Below, one piece after another: positions 26,716 through 35,452 of a stretch of DNA of 64,000 nt. The DNA comes from Bradyrhizobium canariense. GTDB lineage: Bacteria; Pseudomonadota; Alphaproteobacteria; Rhizobiales; Xanthobacteraceae. Under the pieces are notes generated by a model. That model made no database searches. It was not told the DNA's origin and saw only the letters and a program-made list of their open reading frames with translations. The position numbers and the translations under genes were made by a program. The stretch spans positions 806,001 through 870,000 of the forward strand of contig NZ_JAFCKJ010000001.1 in NCBI RefSeq assembly GCF_018130465.1, read 5' to 3'. Within the stretch, counting starts at the first letter, position 1. Each line of letters opens with the position of its first letter.

Positions 26716-27346
26716 GAAGCCGCCAGCTGCTGCCGGTGAACCCAAACGCCGCGGCCGTCCGCGCGCCTATGAACCCGACGTCGCGCTTGGCAAGGCGCTC
26801 GACCTGTTCCGCACGCAGGGTTTCGCCGCGACCTCGCTCGACGATCTCAGCGAAGCCACCGGCATGAATCGCCCGAGCCTCTATGGTGCCTTCGGCGACA
26901 AGCGCGAGCTCTACATCAAGAGCTACCAGCGCTACCGCGAGGAAGCGCGCGCATCGATGGTGGAGATCTTTCGCCAGGAGATGCCCGTGCGCCGGCGGCT
27001 GGAGCGCATCTTCGCCTCTGCGCTGAACATCTATCTCTCCGGCGAGACTGGCCCGCGCGGCTGCTTCACCGTGGTCACGGCGGCCTCCGAAGCGGTCGGC
27101 GATCCCGACATCCGCGCCATGGTGCTCGATGGCCTTAACGAGCTCGACAAGGCATTTGCGAGTTGCTTCCGCCGCGCCAAGGAGAAGGGCGAGTTGCCCG
27201 AGAGCGCCGATCCCGCCGTGCTGGCGCAGCTCGCATCCGCGACCGTGCACTCGATCGCCATTCGTTCGCGCGCGCGTGTGTCGCGAAAGGAGCTCGAGGC
27301 GATCGTGAAGGGGGCGATCGACGTGATGGTGGGCGGAAAGAGCTAG
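26702..27346 (+). CDS. TetR/AcrR-family transcriptional regulator
   Basis: A 214-residue repressor. After a basic N-terminus (KRRGRPRAYEPDVALGKAL) the HTH is LDDLSEATGMNRPSLYGAFGDKREL, which is the form common in regulators of GST, oxidoreductase and efflux genes. The C-terminal part contains GPRGCFTVVTAASEAV, typical of TetR_C families of this branch. The ATG at 26702 was preferred to an upstream in-frame start at 26654 because the shorter form matches family N-termini. It is divergent from the GST gene and probably represses both. Confidence 0.92.
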   Translation: MVQKSKPPAAAGEPKRRGRPRAYEPDVALGKALDLFRTQGFAATSLDDLSEATGMNRPSLYGAFGDKRELYIKSYQRYREEARASMVEIFRQEMPVRRRLERIFASALNIYLSGETGPRGCFTVVTAASEAVGDPDIRAMVLDGLNELDKAFASCFRRAKEKGELPESADPAVLAQLASATVHSIAIRSRARVSRKELEAIVKGAIDVMVGGKS

Positions 27347-27377
27347 GCGGTTGCGTGGCGCGAGCTATCTCCCAAAC

Positions 27378-27499
27378 GTCGTCCTGGCGAAAGCCAGGAC
27401 CCATAGCCACCGAATCTGGTTTGGCGAAGATTCGGAGTTGCCGCCGTCGCGCCGCAGCTCCTCCCTGGGGTAATGGGTCCTGGCTTTCGCCAGGACGAC
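27378..27499. repeat. Large palindromic element with a 27-bp perfect inverted repeat
   Basis: Positions 27378-27404 and 27473-27499 are exact reverse complements over 27 bases, and each arm contains its own smaller hairpin (GTCCTGGC/GCCAGGAC). A second hairpin (CCGAATCT/AGATTCGG, 27410-27435) lies inside. It separates the convergent TetR and chemoreceptor genes. Elements with this kind of core are scattered in intergenic regions of Bradyrhizobium genomes, from general knowledge; copy number here is unknown. Confidence 0.75.
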
Positions 27500-27516
27500 A
27501 CTGAGTTTGTAGCCCG

Positions 27517-29484
27517 CTACGCCGCGCGAATATGCGCGAGGAAACGATCCACTTCGTCACGCAGCCGCTGCGATTGTTTTGACAGCTCGATCGCCGAGCC
27601 CAAGACTTCCTCCGCCGCTGTTCCCGTCGCGGCGATGCCTGCGGTGACGCCCGCGATGTTTTGCGAGACCTCGCCGGTACGGGCGGCTGCCTGCTGGACG
27701 TTCTGCGCGATCTCCTGCGTCGCGGTGCCCTGCTGGCCGACGGCGGCGGCAATCGCGGCGGAGATCTCGTCGACCTCCTGGATCGTTGCGCAGATCGACT
27801 GGATGCCGTCCACTGCGCCGGTGGTCTCGCCCTGTACCGCCGTCACCTGCGCGCCGATCTCCTCGGTCGCCTTGGCGGTCTGGGTTGCCAACGCCTTCAC
27901 CTCGGAGGCGACCACCGCAAAGCCGCGGCCGGCTTCGCCCGCGCGCGCCGCCTCGATCGTCGCGTTGAGGGCCAGCAGATTGGTTTGCTCGGCAATGCCG
28001 CTGATGAAGGAGACGACGTCGCCGATTTTTTGCGCGGCGTCGGCCAGACTCTGCACGCGCTCATTCGATCGTCGTCCGTCGCTCGCAGCTTTGCCGACCA
28101 CCGCAGTCGCGTGCGCAAGGCGCCGGCTGATCTCGGTCATCGACGACGACAGCTCTTCCGCGGCGGCGGCAACCGTCTGCACATTCTCCGAGGCGAGCGC
28201 CGAGGCCGACGACACCGTGCCGGTCTGCTGCCGTGACCGCTCGACGATATCAGACATCGAGCGCGCCGTGTTCTCCATCTCGACCGCGGCCGAGGAGACC
28301 GTGGTGACGACGTCGCGGATGCTGGCTTCGAAATTGTCGGCGAGCGCGGCGAACGCGCGTCGCTTCTCCGCTTCGGACTGCGCCTTGGCCTCGAGCTGAT
28401 CGGCCTGGAGCTTGTTGAAGCTCATCGCATTGTCGCGAAACACCGCGACCGCCCTCATCATCGCGCCGACTTCGTCGTTTGCCTTGCTGACGGGAACCGC
28501 GACATCGAGGTGTCCGTCAGCCAGCTCGCGCATCACGGTGGTGATGGAGATGATCGGACGCGAGATGCTGCGGGCGATGAGATAGCCGACGATTGCGGCG
28601 AGCACGAGCCCGAGCGCGGCGATGCCGAATGCCAGCAACCAGGCACGGTCGGCGGAGGCCACGTAGTCGGCATTGTCCATCACAAGCTCGACCGCGCCGA
28701 GCGACTTGCCGGAAAAATCTCTGATCGGTCCGAGCAGCGCGGCCACCGGCGTGGTGTCGAGCTTGGCCTGCCGTACCGTGAAGTCGCCGCCGGCGGCGCG
28801 GCCGTAATCGGCCGCGTCGAAGAAGCTCTTGCCCTTCAGCGTGCCGCCGAACAGCTTGAAGCCGCCGCCATCGGCGAGATGGAAGGCGATGTCGACATGG
28901 CGGTTGGTCTTGAAATCGTCGAGGAAGGACTGGCCGAAGGTCAGGCCAAACTCCACGGAACCGAGATGCTTGCCACCTTGTGCGATCGGCACGACACCGC
29001 GGATGCCGAGCCCGGCCAGGCCGCCCTCGAGGCCGACCACGACCTTGCGGTCCTGGTTGGCGATGATCACTGTTTTGCGGAAGCCAGAGAGGTCGTCGCC
29101 GAATTTGGCGGGTTGGTGCACGCGCAGGAACGAGGTCGCGGGTGCCAGGTGGAACTGGAACTGTTCGACGCCGTACTCCGACTTGGTGGCGGCAAACACC
29201 GGCCCGAACAGGCTGACAAGGGCGTTGCGATCCTGTTTGGCCATCGCGTCCTGCGTCGCCGGCATCGCGGCCACGACGGCGCTCATGGCGGCGGCCCGTT
29301 GGGATTCCTCGGCGATGCGCGATTGCAGGGCATCGTAATGGCTGCGCAGTTCGCGCTGGTCGGCGCGGTCGATGATGCCCGCGATGATCCACATCGCCCC
29401 GAGCACCGCAAAGAGCGCGGTCGCCGCGGCCGTCACCGCCAGCGCAACCGTGATCCGCATCCTGAGGCCGAGGCTCGCCCGCAT
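27517..29484 (-). CDS. Methyl-accepting chemotaxis protein, membrane-bound with periplasmic sensor
   Basis: A 655-residue chemoreceptor. TM1 is about residues 12-33. It is followed by a periplasmic region of about 250 residues resembling a double Cache sensor ([37 protein letters not shown]). TM2 is near [27 protein letters not shown] domain ([22 protein letters not shown]) follows, then a signalling domain with the hairpin core [34 protein letters not shown] in sequence. The start at 29484 (MRASLGLRM) is preferred over a 70-residue longer open frame that lacks family similarity. The protein senses a small periplasmic ligand and signals to CheA. No che genes are nearby. Confidence 0.92.
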   Translation of the reverse strand: MRASLGLRMRITVALAVTAAATALFAVLGAMWIIAGIIDRADQRELRSHYDALQSRIAEESQRAAAMSAVVAAMPATQDAMAKQDRNALVSLFGPVFAATKSEYGVEQFQFHLAPATSFLRVHQPAKFGDDLSGFRKTVIIANQDRKVVVGLEGGLAGLGIRGVVPIAQGGKHLGSVEFGLTFGQSFLDDFKTNRHVDIAFHLADGGGFKLFGGTLKGKSFFDAADYGRAAGGDFTVRQAKLDTTPVAALLGPIRDFSGKSLGAVELVMDNADYVASADRAWLLAFGIAALGLVLAAIVGYLIARSISRPIISITTVMRELADGHLDVAVPVSKANDEVGAMMRAVAVFRDNAMSFNKLQADQLEAKAQSEAEKRRAFAALADNFEASIRDVVTTVSSAAVEMENTARSMSDIVERSRQQTGTVSSASALASENVQTVAAAAEELSSSMTEISRRLAHATAVVGKAASDGRRSNERVQSLADAAQKIGDVVSFISGIAEQTNLLALNATIEAARAGEAGRGFAVVASEVKALATQTAKATEEIGAQVTAVQGETTGAVDGIQSICATIQEVDEISAAIAAAVGQQGTATQEIAQNVQQAAARTGEVSQNIAGVTAGIAATGTAAEEVLGSAIELSKQSQRLRDEVDRFLAHIRAA

Positions 29485-29602
29485 GTCCGACTCGTTCTTT
29501 GACTGTTGGTTAAGAACGACTATCAACTTCTCGCTAAGAGAGGGTGAACGGGATACCGGCGAGCGATCCGTGATCTTACGGGTTCGGGCGCTACGTGCGG
29601 TC

Positions 29603-30568
29603 TCAGTACCCCCGCGCCCGGTCCACCACGTTCTCCAGCACACCACCCGCCTCGAACCGCGCGATCTGCTCGGCGACATAGGCCGAGATCGCATCGGCGT
29701 CGGTGTCGGCGGCGTTGTGTGGCGTCAGCAACACCTTGGGGTGGGTCCAGAACCGGCTGTCCGCCGGCTGCGGTTCCTGCACGAAGACGTCGAGCGAGGC
29801 GGCGCCCAGTGTGCCGTCGTCGAGGCAGGCCAGGATGTCGGCTTCGTTTTGAAGGCCGCCGCGGCCGGCGTTGATCAGCACGGGCGCGCCGAGCGGGCTT
29901 TTGCGGTTGAGCTTGGTGAAGACGTCGCGGTTGAGGATGCCGTTTGTATCAGGCGTCAGCGGCAACAGGCTGACGAGGATATCGGTCGTGCGCAGGAACG
30001 CGTCGATCTGCCCAGCGCCATGGAAGCAATCGACGCCCGCGATGGTGCGCGGGCTGCGGCTCCAGCCGGCGACGCGGAAACCAAGCCGCCGCAGCACATC
30101 GGCCGCGTCAGCGCCGAGCGTGCCCAGTCCCATGACACCGACCGTGACGGCGCTCGCCGGCCATTGATATGTCGGCTTCCAGCGCTTGTCGCGTTGCGAC
30201 TGGCGCAGATAGAGCTCCTGGCGGTGGTGCATCAGCACGTGCTGCACGACGTATTCGGTCATGCGGCCGGTCAGATCGGGCACGGCGACGCGCACCAGCG
30301 GCACGCCGGGCAGGCTCTTGTCCGCCATTAGCGCATCGACACCGGCACCCAGATTGAAGATCGCCCGCAGATTGGGGAAAGAGCCGAGGTCGCCCGGCAC
30401 CGGCTTCCACACTGCGGCATAGTGCACCTCGGCCGGATCGAGCCCGGCATCGGGCAGCAGCACCACGCGGCGGCCGCCGCAGACCGCGTCGAACCGGGCC
30501 TTCCAGCGCTCCGGCAGCCAGTTCTGCTGCGTGCTGTTGATCAGGACGGCCAGTATGCCCACGGTCAT
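29603..30568 (-). CDS. NAD(P)-dependent 2-hydroxyacid dehydrogenase, GhrA-like
   Basis: A 321-residue D-isomer-specific 2-hydroxyacid dehydrogenase of the glyoxylate/hydroxypyruvate reductase A type. It has the nucleotide motif [17 protein letters not shown], the substrate Arg in [14 protein letters not shown], and the His/Glu region [24 protein letters not shown]. The N-terminal NLGAGVD block is also typical. The ATG at 30568, preceded by GAGGC, was chosen over a start 39 codons upstream. It probably reduces glyoxylate or hydroxypyruvate. It is divergent from the YCII-sigma factor operon and shows no ECF-type promoter of its own. Confidence 0.92.
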   Translation of the reverse strand: MTVGILAVLINSTQQNWLPERWKARFDAVCGGRRVVLLPDAGLDPAEVHYAAVWKPVPGDLGSFPNLRAIFNLGAGVDALMADKSLPGVPLVRVAVPDLTGRMTEYVVQHVLMHHRQELYLRQSQRDKRWKPTYQWPASAVTVGVMGLGTLGADAADVLRRLGFRVAGWSRSPRTIAGVDCFHGAGQIDAFLRTTDILVSLLPLTPDTNGILNRDVFTKLNRKSPLGAPVLINAGRGGLQNEADILACLDDGTLGAASLDVFVQEPQPADSRFWTHPKVLLTPHNAADTDADAISAYVAEQIARFEAGGVLENVVDRARGY

Positions 30569-30653
30569 TCGAAGTGCCTCATAAGGTTCCGCTTTTGGTG
30601 CCTCTCCTTGGCACGATCTGTCGGACTTTTCTTGCAATTTTTTTCCGCAGCCA

Positions 30654-30680
30654 TGTCGGGGCGGGGCATAGTGGATCGTC
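30654..30680 (+). promoter_or_regulatory. ECF42-type promoter, copy 1 (YCII-sigma operon)
   Basis: TGTCGG at 30654-30659 and CGTC at 30677-30680 are separated by 17 bases, 33 bases before the YCII start codon. The same two elements with the same spacing occur at three other places in this region. The form resembles the ECF42 target promoter as I recall it (TGTCGA-like -35, CGA/TC-like -10). Confidence 0.75.
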
Positions 30681-30712
30681 TTCAAAACAAGCGTTCAGAG
30701 AAGGTGCTGCCC

Positions 30713-31081
30713 ATGCTTTATGCGATCCTTTGCTATCATGACGAGGACTTCGTCGGCTCCTGGAGCAAGGACCAGGACGAGGCCGTGATGAAGAAGCTCG
30801 CCGTGGTGCAGGAAGATCTCGCGAAGCAGGGCAGGCTCGGCCCCGTGGCGCGGCTGCTGCCGACCACTGCGGCAGCGACGCTGCGCAAGGAAGACCCGCC
30901 GTTGGTGCTTGACGGCCCCTATGCGGAGACCAAGGAGCAGTTGCTCGGCTTCTATATCGTCGATTGCAAGAACCTCGACGAGGCGCTCGACGTTGCGCGC
31001 GACCTCGGATCGGCCAATCCCGGCGGCGCCTATGAGGTGCGCCCCGTGGGCGTGTTCAGGCCCGGAGGGAATCTAACGTGA
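30713..31081 (+). CDS. YCII/DGPF-domain protein, partner of the ECF42 sigma factor
   Basis: A 122-residue protein of the YCII-related/DGPF family. It begins MLYAILCYHDEDFVGSW and contains the diagnostic DGPYAETKEQLLGFYIVD. Such proteins are small alpha-beta barrels of unknown biochemical role that are characteristically encoded beside ECF42 sigma factors. The start at 30713 follows an AAGG site. The stop overlaps the GTG of the sigma gene (GTGA at 31078-31081), so the two are translated together, and a TGTCGG-N17-CGTC promoter lies upstream. It may act in sensing or modulating the sigma factor, but this is inference. Confidence 0.92.
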   Translation: MLYAILCYHDEDFVGSWSKDQDEAVMKKLAVVQEDLAKQGRLGPVARLLPTTAAATLRKEDPPLVLDGPYAETKEQLLGFYIVDCKNLDEALDVARDLGSANPGGAYEVRPVGVFRPGGNLT

Positions 31082-32379
31082 GCGAGGCCGATACCGCCTG
31101 GATCGAGACCGCGCTGACCTCGGCGCGCCCTCAGGCGGTCGGCGCGCTGCTGCGCTATTTCCGCGATCTCGACACCGCCGAGGAAGCCTTTCAGAACGCT
31201 TGCCTGCGTGCGCTGAAGACCTGGCCGCAGAACGGACCGCCGCGCGATCCCGCGGCCTGGCTGATCATGGTCGGCCGCAACGTTGCCATCGACGAGGTGC
31301 GCCGCACCCGCAAGCAGCAGCCGCTGCCGGAGGACGACCAGGCGATCTCCGATCTTGACGACGCCGAGGGCGCGCTCGCCGAGCGGCTCGACGGCTCGCA
31401 CTATCGCGACGACATCTTGCGGCTGATGTTCATCTGCTGCCATCCAGGGCTGCCGGCGACGCAGCAGATCGCGCTGGCACTCCGTATCGTCTGCGGCCTG
31501 ACGGTGAAGCAGATCGCGCGTGCCTTCCTGGTGTCGGAGACTGCGATGGAGCAGCGCATCACCCGCGCCAAGGCGAAGGTCGCCGAGGCCGGGACGCCGT
31601 TCGAAACGCCGGGCGCGGTCGAGCGCTCGGAGCGGCTCGCCGGTGTCGCCGCGATGATCTATTTGATCTTCAACGAGGGTTATTCGGCGAGCGGCGACAC
31701 CGCCGAAATCAGAAAGCCGCTGTGCGAGGAAGCGATCCGGCTGGCGCGGCTGCTGTTGCGGCTGTTCCAGAGCGAGCCGGAGATCATGGGGCTCACGGCG
31801 CTCATCTTGTTGCAGCATGCGCGCAGTGCCTCGCGCTTTGCCGCGGATGGCTCGCTGATCCTGCTGGACGACCAGGACCGGTCGCTGTGGAACGGCACCA
31901 TGATCGCGGAAGGCCTCGCGCTGATCGACAAGGCGATACGCCATCGCCGCAGTGGGCCCTACCAGATCCAGGCCGCCATCGCCGCGCTGCATGCCTGCGC
32001 GTCGGCGCCCGAGGAGACCGACTGGGCGCAGATCGACCTGCTCTATGGTGCGCTGGAGGTGGTGCAGCCCTCGCCGGTGGTGACGCTCAACCGCGCGGTC
32101 GCGGTGTCCAAGGTGCGCGGACCGCAAGCCGCGCTCGACCTGATCGAGCCGCTGGCGCCGAAGCTTGCCAATTACTTCCATTTCTACGGCGTGCGCGGCG
32201 CCTTCCTGATGCAGCTTGGCCGCAATGACGAAGCCCGTGTCGCCTTCGACCGGGCGATCGCCCTTGCCAACACGTCCGCAGAAGCTGCCCACATCCGCAT
32301 GCATCTCGATCGCCTGATCCGGGACAGCCAGCCGAAGGGCGCCAATGGCGGCGCCAGGCAGGGCGCGAAGGTGAAGTAG
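31078..32379 (+). CDS. ECF-type sigma factor, ECF42 group, with long C-terminal TPR-like extension
   Basis: A 433-residue sigma factor. Sigma region 2 is near residues 18-75 (RYFRDLDTAEEAFQNACLRAL ... AWLIMVGRNVAIDEVRR) and region 4 near 120-175 (GLTVKQIARAFLVSETAMEQRITRAKAKV). The remaining 250 residues are helical, containing MIYLIFNEGYSASGD and a TPR-like end (GALEVVQPSPVVTLNRAVAVS ... GRNDEARVAFDRAIAL). This layout plus the adjacent DGPF protein defines the ECF42 group. The start is GTG at 31078. No anti-sigma factor is nearby. ECF42 factors are thought to be controlled by their C-terminal extension. Four matching promoters in the neighbourhood indicate autoregulation and a local regulon. 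Confidence 0.93.
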   Translation: MSEADTAWIETALTSARPQAVGALLRYFRDLDTAEEAFQNACLRALKTWPQNGPPRDPAAWLIMVGRNVAIDEVRRTRKQQPLPEDDQAISDLDDAEGALAERLDGSHYRDDILRLMFICCHPGLPATQQIALALRIVCGLTVKQIARAFLVSETAMEQRITRAKAKVAEAGTPFETPGAVERSERLAGVAAMIYLIFNEGYSASGDTAEIRKPLCEEAIRLARLLLRLFQSEPEIMGLTALILLQHARSASRFAADGSLILLDDQDRSLWNGTMIAEGLALIDKAIRHRRSGPYQIQAAIAALHACASAPEETDWAQIDLLYGALEVVQPSPVVTLNRAVAVSKVRGPQAALDLIEPLAPKLANYFHFYGVRGAFLMQLGRNDEARVAFDRAIALANTSAEAAHIRMHLDRLIRDSQPKGANGGARQGAKVK

Positions 32380-32443
32380 CGCAGGATGTCCCCACACCGT
32401 CATGCCCGGCCATGACGGCAGCGCCAAAAAATTCATTCCGAAT

Positions 32444-32470
32444 TGTCGGCCCTGACCTCCTCCCTTCGTC
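32444..32470 (+). promoter_or_regulatory. ECF42-type promoter, copy 2 (SRPBCC-VOC operon)
   Basis: TGTCGG at 32444-32449 and CGTC at 32467-32470, 17 bases apart, end 27 bases before the SRPBCC start codon. Elements and spacing are identical to the copy at 30654. Confidence 0.75.
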
Positions 32471-32497
32471 CTAGGGCCGTATCCAGGGAGCCCATTC

Positions 32498-33034
32498 ATG
32501 CTGAAAGCCATTGCCGTCATCGCCATCCTGTTCGTGGTCGGAATTGTGGGCGTGCTCGTCATCGCCCTGACGAAGCCCGACACATTCCGCGTCGAACGCA
32601 GCCTCGCCGTGAAAGCGCCGGCCAATGCGGTCTATCCTTTGGTCGCCGATTTCCATCGCTGGACAGCCTGGTCACCCTACGAGGGCCGCGATCCCGCCAT
32701 GAAGCGCACCTTCGGCGGAACTGCGGAAGGAAGGGGTGCGACCTATGCCTGGGACGGCAACAACAATGTCGGCGCCGGTCATATGGAGATCCTCGAGGCG
32801 AGTGCGTCGTCAAAACTCCGCATCAAGCTCGATTTCGAGCGGCCTTTCGAAGGCCACAACACCGCCGAGTTCACCTTTGTGCCGCAAGGCGATGCCACAT
32901 TGGTCACGTGGGCGATGTCTGGTCCGGCCCCGTTCCTGTCCAAGGTCATGCAGGTGTTCATCAACATGGACAGCATGATCGGCAAGGATTTCGAGGCCGG
33001 CCTCGCCGGCCTGAAGAAGCTCACAGAGAAGTAG
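32498..33034 (+). CDS. SRPBCC-family protein with N-terminal membrane anchor
   Basis: A 178-residue protein. Residues 4-24 form a hydrophobic anchor (AIAVIAILFVVGIVGVLVIAL). The rest is a START-like/polyketide-cyclase fold of the SRPBCC type: VERSLAVKAPANAVYPLVADFHRW at its start, and FMSGPAPFLSK-like and GKDFEAGLAGLKK at its end. Such domains bind hydrophobic ligands. Preceded by GGGAG and by an ECF42-type promoter. It is followed after 38 bases by a VOC-family gene with its own strong RBS, so the pair is probably one transcript controlled by the sigma factor. Confidence 0.9.
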   Translation: MLKAIAVIAILFVVGIVGVLVIALTKPDTFRVERSLAVKAPANAVYPLVADFHRWTAWSPYEGRDPAMKRTFGGTAEGRGATYAWDGNNNVGAGHMEILEASASSKLRIKLDFERPFEGHNTAEFTFVPQGDATLVTWAMSGPAPFLSKVMQVFINMDSMIGKDFEAGLAGLKKLTEK

Positions 33035-33072
33035 CGCCCCCGCTGCCCACGGAAGTGAAGAGGAGTGAAACG

Positions 33073-33486
33073 ATGCTCAATCCCTATCTGTTCTATCAGG
33101 ACACCTGCGAAGCGGCGTTCAATCATTACGCCAAGGTTCTCGGCGGCAAGATCGACGCCATGATGCGTTCATCGGATGCGCCGCCGGAGATGGCCGCCGC
33201 GCCCGGCCGGGAGAAGACGATCATGCATGCGCGGATGTCGCTGCCCGACGGCAGCGTGTTGATGGCCTCCGACGCACCGGGCGAGCATTTTCAAAAGCCC
33301 CAGGGCTTTTCGATCTCGTTCACGGTTGCGGACCCCGCAGAGGGCGAGCGCAAGTTCAACGCGCTCGCCGACGGCGGTACCGTTACCATGCCCTTCGCCA
33401 AGACATTCTGGGCCAAGGGCTTTGGCATGTGCGTCGACAAGTTCGGCATTCCCTGGATGGTGAACTGCCCGGCCGAGGGAATGTGA
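33073..33486 (+). CDS. VOC-family (PhnB/glyoxalase-like) protein
   Basis: A 137-residue single-domain member of the vicinal oxygen chelate superfamily, PhnB-like. It begins NPYLFYQDTCEAAFNHYAKVLGG, has MHARMSLPDGSVLMASD in the centre and ends FGMCVDKFGIPWMVNCP. The PhnB-like branch is commonly found with DGPF and SRPBCC genes in ECF41/ECF42 neighbourhoods. RBS GAGGAG precedes the ATG at 33073. The function is unknown; family members bind metals or small electrophiles, but the full metal-ligand set cannot be confirmed here. Confidence 0.9.
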   Translation: MLNPYLFYQDTCEAAFNHYAKVLGGKIDAMMRSSDAPPEMAAAPGREKTIMHARMSLPDGSVLMASDAPGEHFQKPQGFSISFTVADPAEGERKFNALADGGTVTMPFAKTFWAKGFGMCVDKFGIPWMVNCPAEGM

Positions 33487-33519
33487 CAGGCGCGATCGCC
33501 TGACGCGCCAAGCAGCGAT

Positions 33520-33548
33520 CCCCTCTCCTCGACGATGCGGGAGAGGGG
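33520..33548. terminator. Hairpin between convergent VOC and lipoprotein genes
   Basis: CCCCTCTCC and GGAGAGGGG (9 bp perfect) are separated by 11 bases between the stops at 33486 and 33561. There is no T-run, so a terminator role is inferred from its convergent position; it may also be a dispersed repeat. Confidence 0.45.
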
Positions 33549-33560
33549 CCGCGTGCCCTC

Positions 33561-33914
33561 TCAGCGGATCGATCCGGTCACGTCGTCGCTCGGTGGTTCG
33601 GACGACGGAACGCAGCGCAGGCAGATCACGAGCTTCGTGCCGAGCTGCCTGTCATTCTCCGCTTCGATTTCGTCATGGATTGCCCACCACGCCGCGGAGT
33701 ACGGGCGCAAGGTGCCGAGCACTCTTTCCCGCTCCTGATTCGGATCACTCACTGCTGGAGCTTGGTTCACCACACGACGCTTTATGACGGAGGGGCGGTT
33801 CGGATCCTGACCGAGGCCGTCCCATGCGATCGGACGGCGTTCCTGCGCAGGCGCGACCGCGCATCCCATGAGCGTTGCGCAAAAAGTGAGCAAGACAAAG
33901 CCGTGTCGCATCAT
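33561..33914 (-). CDS. Hypothetical lipoprotein
   Basis: About 117 residues. It begins with a short lipoprotein signal, MMRHGFVLLTFCATLMGCAVAP, with lipobox LMGC. The mature part has no recognised domain and contains PYSAAWWAIHDEIEAENDRQLGTKLVICLRC, a Trp- and charge-rich stretch. An in-frame ATG 14 codons upstream (33956) is possible, but the ATGATG at 33914 sits behind AAGGG and directly starts the signal. Proteins with this C-terminal pattern appear as hypotheticals in Bradyrhizobium. It marks the start of the minus-strand block that interrupts the ECF42 regulon. Confidence 0.7.
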   Translation of the reverse strand: MMRHGFVLLTFCATLMGCAVAPAQERRPIAWDGLGQDPNRPSVIKRRVVNQAPAVSDPNQERERVLGTLRPYSAAWWAIHDEIEAENDRQLGTKLVICLRCVPSSEPPSDDVTGSIR

Positions 33915-34199
33915 GCCGGACCCTTGGGTGTTGTATGCAACGCGCAAACTCCACATGTGGAAGCTTGCGTCGCACCGCTCAAATGGAACCTAAGGGAAAC
34001 GCGTGGCCGACATGGCCGAATATGGATTTTGTTGTCGCACCACATTGCGAGAGCAGTGAGGCCGCTTCGTGAAATGATGCGGACCGCATCGCACAACAAC
34101 TGGCGCAATATTAGGCTGTGAACTCCGTGACAGAATCGATAACTATTCCTTCACAAATTCTACAAACTGGGGCGGGCGGACTTGGAAGGGGAGCGACCG

Positions 34200-34292
34200 A
34201 TGGCGGCGGCGCTGCAGATCAACTTTGCACTTTGGGGTATGCTCATCTGCGCGAGCATGGAATTGACCCAGATGATCCAGAGGTTTTATTAG
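34200..34292 (+). CDS. Small hydrophobic protein of 30 residues
   Basis: The frame from ATG 34200 to TAG 34292 encodes 30 residues, beginning MAAALQINFALWGMLICASM and ending in TQMIQRFY. The centre is hydrophobic (NFALWGMLICA), suggesting a short membrane segment. A strong GGAAGGGGAG site lies eight bases upstream. The low-GC sequence just before it may hold the promoter. It falls in a gap between a minus-strand lipoprotein gene and a minus-strand membrane-protein gene. No family is recognised; support is the Shine-Dalgarno site and composition only. Confidence 0.5.
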   Translation: MAAALQINFALWGMLICASMELTQMIQRFY

Positions 34293-34340
34293 GCCTCACG
34301 AAGCGCGTGCCCGGCGCAATTTTGCCGGCGTGCTTGTTTG

Positions 34341-34730
34341 CTAGCTCACGAGCAACGCGATGAGCGTGAAGCTGACGCTCGCGATCACGATCATCGAGAC
34401 GATGTAGTTGCGCGGCCCTGCCGTGCGTGCGGACGGTCTCCGCCGTCGCGGCGGCTCGCCTATCTGCCGTTTGGGCTCCGTCGGTGCGCCCGCAGCTTCT
34501 GCGCCAGGGCCAACGTACTTCACATAAAGCTCCAGCAGCCGCAGCTCGGACGCAAGGTCCATGAGGCCCTCGCGCTCGCGCCGCGACAGCAATTCGAATT
34601 CGACGGTCTCTTCGGAGCTCAGCGGGCCAAGGACGATGCGTCCCCGGTCCGACAGGCGGTAGCGAAAATCGATGGGCTGCACAGCCTGCGACCCGTTTGA
34701 AAACGAGCAACCCTGAAAAAGCGTAACCAT
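34341..34730 (-). CDS. Hypothetical protein with C-terminal membrane anchor
   Basis: A 129-residue protein. The N-terminal two thirds are hydrophilic and acidic (FRYRLSDRGRIVLGPLSSEE, then ELLSRREREGLMDLASELRLLEL). A Pro/Arg-rich linker follows (GEPPRRRRPSARTAG), and the last 21 residues form one membrane helix (YIVSMIVIASVSFTLIALLVS) ending at the stop. This is the layout of a tail-anchored inner-membrane protein. The start is not certain. No known family was recognised. Confidence 0.65.
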   Translation of the reverse strand: MVTLFQGCSFSNGSQAVQPIDFRYRLSDRGRIVLGPLSSEETVEFELLSRREREGLMDLASELRLLELYVKYVGPGAEAAGAPTEPKRQIGEPPRRRRPSARTAGPRNYIVSMIVIASVSFTLIALLVS

Positions 34731-34952
34731 CCTAATCTGTGACCACTGCTGAGAATATGACGCCGCCGCGGCCTCAGTCTGGCCGGCATCATCATAGACG
34801 GTCGGGAAAAGCCGGAAACGGCGTAAATTGGGCAGCCATTGCGAAACGCTTGAGCGGATTTCGTGCCCGGATAGGCGGAATTTTGAAGGATTGCCTAATC
34901 GCCGGACAGCGCCGGATTCAACCCGGGCACACCGCTTGCGTCCGCCTGATCA

Positions 34953-35390
34953 TCACCGGCAGCGCGGGTAGATCGCGGCGAGCTCGCGCCCCTTCAGCAA
35001 CAGCAACCGCGAGGTGAGGCCGCCGTGGCGGCTGATCCAGTCGTGCACCGGGCCGGGATAGGCTTGGAGCACCGCTTCGGATGCTTCCGGCTCGGCTGTG
35101 AAGCGCCCACGTCGATCGACCGAGCGCGCCGCATGAAAGCCGAGCACGGCACGCTTGGTGACGCAAATCCGCTCGCCCGGCACGATGCTCAGCAACAACG
35201 TGCAGGCGGACAGGCAGGGACCGTCGATCACCACGCGCTCGCCGCTCTCGCGCACCTTCTCGAACAGATCGAGGAACGGCCCGACCCGTCCGCCGGGCGA
35301 CTGGATGATGCGGAGTTCGGCCAAGGCAGGCGCGGCGGCGAGCAGCGCGGATGCGAGCATCAAGGCTTTGAGGAAGGTGACGCGTCGCAT
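34953..35390 (-). CDS. Exported protein with ClpP/crotonase-like fragment (COG3904-like)
   Basis: A 145-residue protein with a Sec signal (MRRVTFLKALMLASALLAAAPALA). The mature part, ELRIIQSPGGRVGPFLDLFEKV then VVIDGPCLSACTLLLS and ICVTKRAVLGFHAA, resembles short periplasmic proteins with a ClpP/crotonase-like fold. In those proteins the CxSACT motif sits where the serine nucleophile of ClpP-type proteases lies. The long open frame continues upstream, but only as a shadow of the SDR gene; the ATG at 35390 begins the signal peptide. Proteolytic activity is not demonstrated for this family. Confidence 0.75.
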   Translation of the reverse strand: MRRVTFLKALMLASALLAAAPALAELRIIQSPGGRVGPFLDLFEKVRESGERVVIDGPCLSACTLLLSIVPGERICVTKRAVLGFHAARSVDRRGRFTAEPEASEAVLQAYPGPVHDWISRHGGLTSRLLLLKGRELAAIYPRCR

Positions 35391-35413
35391 GAAGCCTCCG
35401 CGAATTCGGTGCT

Positions 35414-35446
35414 GTAGGGTGGTTAGCGAAGCGTAACCCACCCTAC
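35414..35446. repeat. Short palindromic dispersed repeat (GTAGGGTGG...CCACCCTAC)
   Basis: Nine-base perfect arms, GTAGGGTGG and CCACCCTAC, enclose TTAGCGAAGCGTAAC. The GTAGGGTGGnTTAGCGnAGCGTAACCCACC pattern is a familiar intergenic repeat in many proteobacteria, including Bradyrhizobium. It separates the two minus-strand genes ending at 35453 and starting at 35390. Confidence 0.7.
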
Positions 35447-35452
35447 AAGGTT

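Noticed and set aside
30619-30650. A second TGTCGG upstream of the YCII-sigma operon
   Set aside because: There is no CGTC at the required 17-base distance.
34118-34363. An 81-codon frame overlapping the 30-residue candidate
   Set aside because: It has a poor start and overlaps the end of the minus-strand tail-anchored gene; the alternative short frame has a far better ribosome site.
34739-35017. A 92-codon plus-strand frame (MTTAENMTPPRPQ...)
   Set aside because: It overlaps the end of the exported-protein gene on the other strand, is rich in Arg and Gly, and has no Shine-Dalgarno site.
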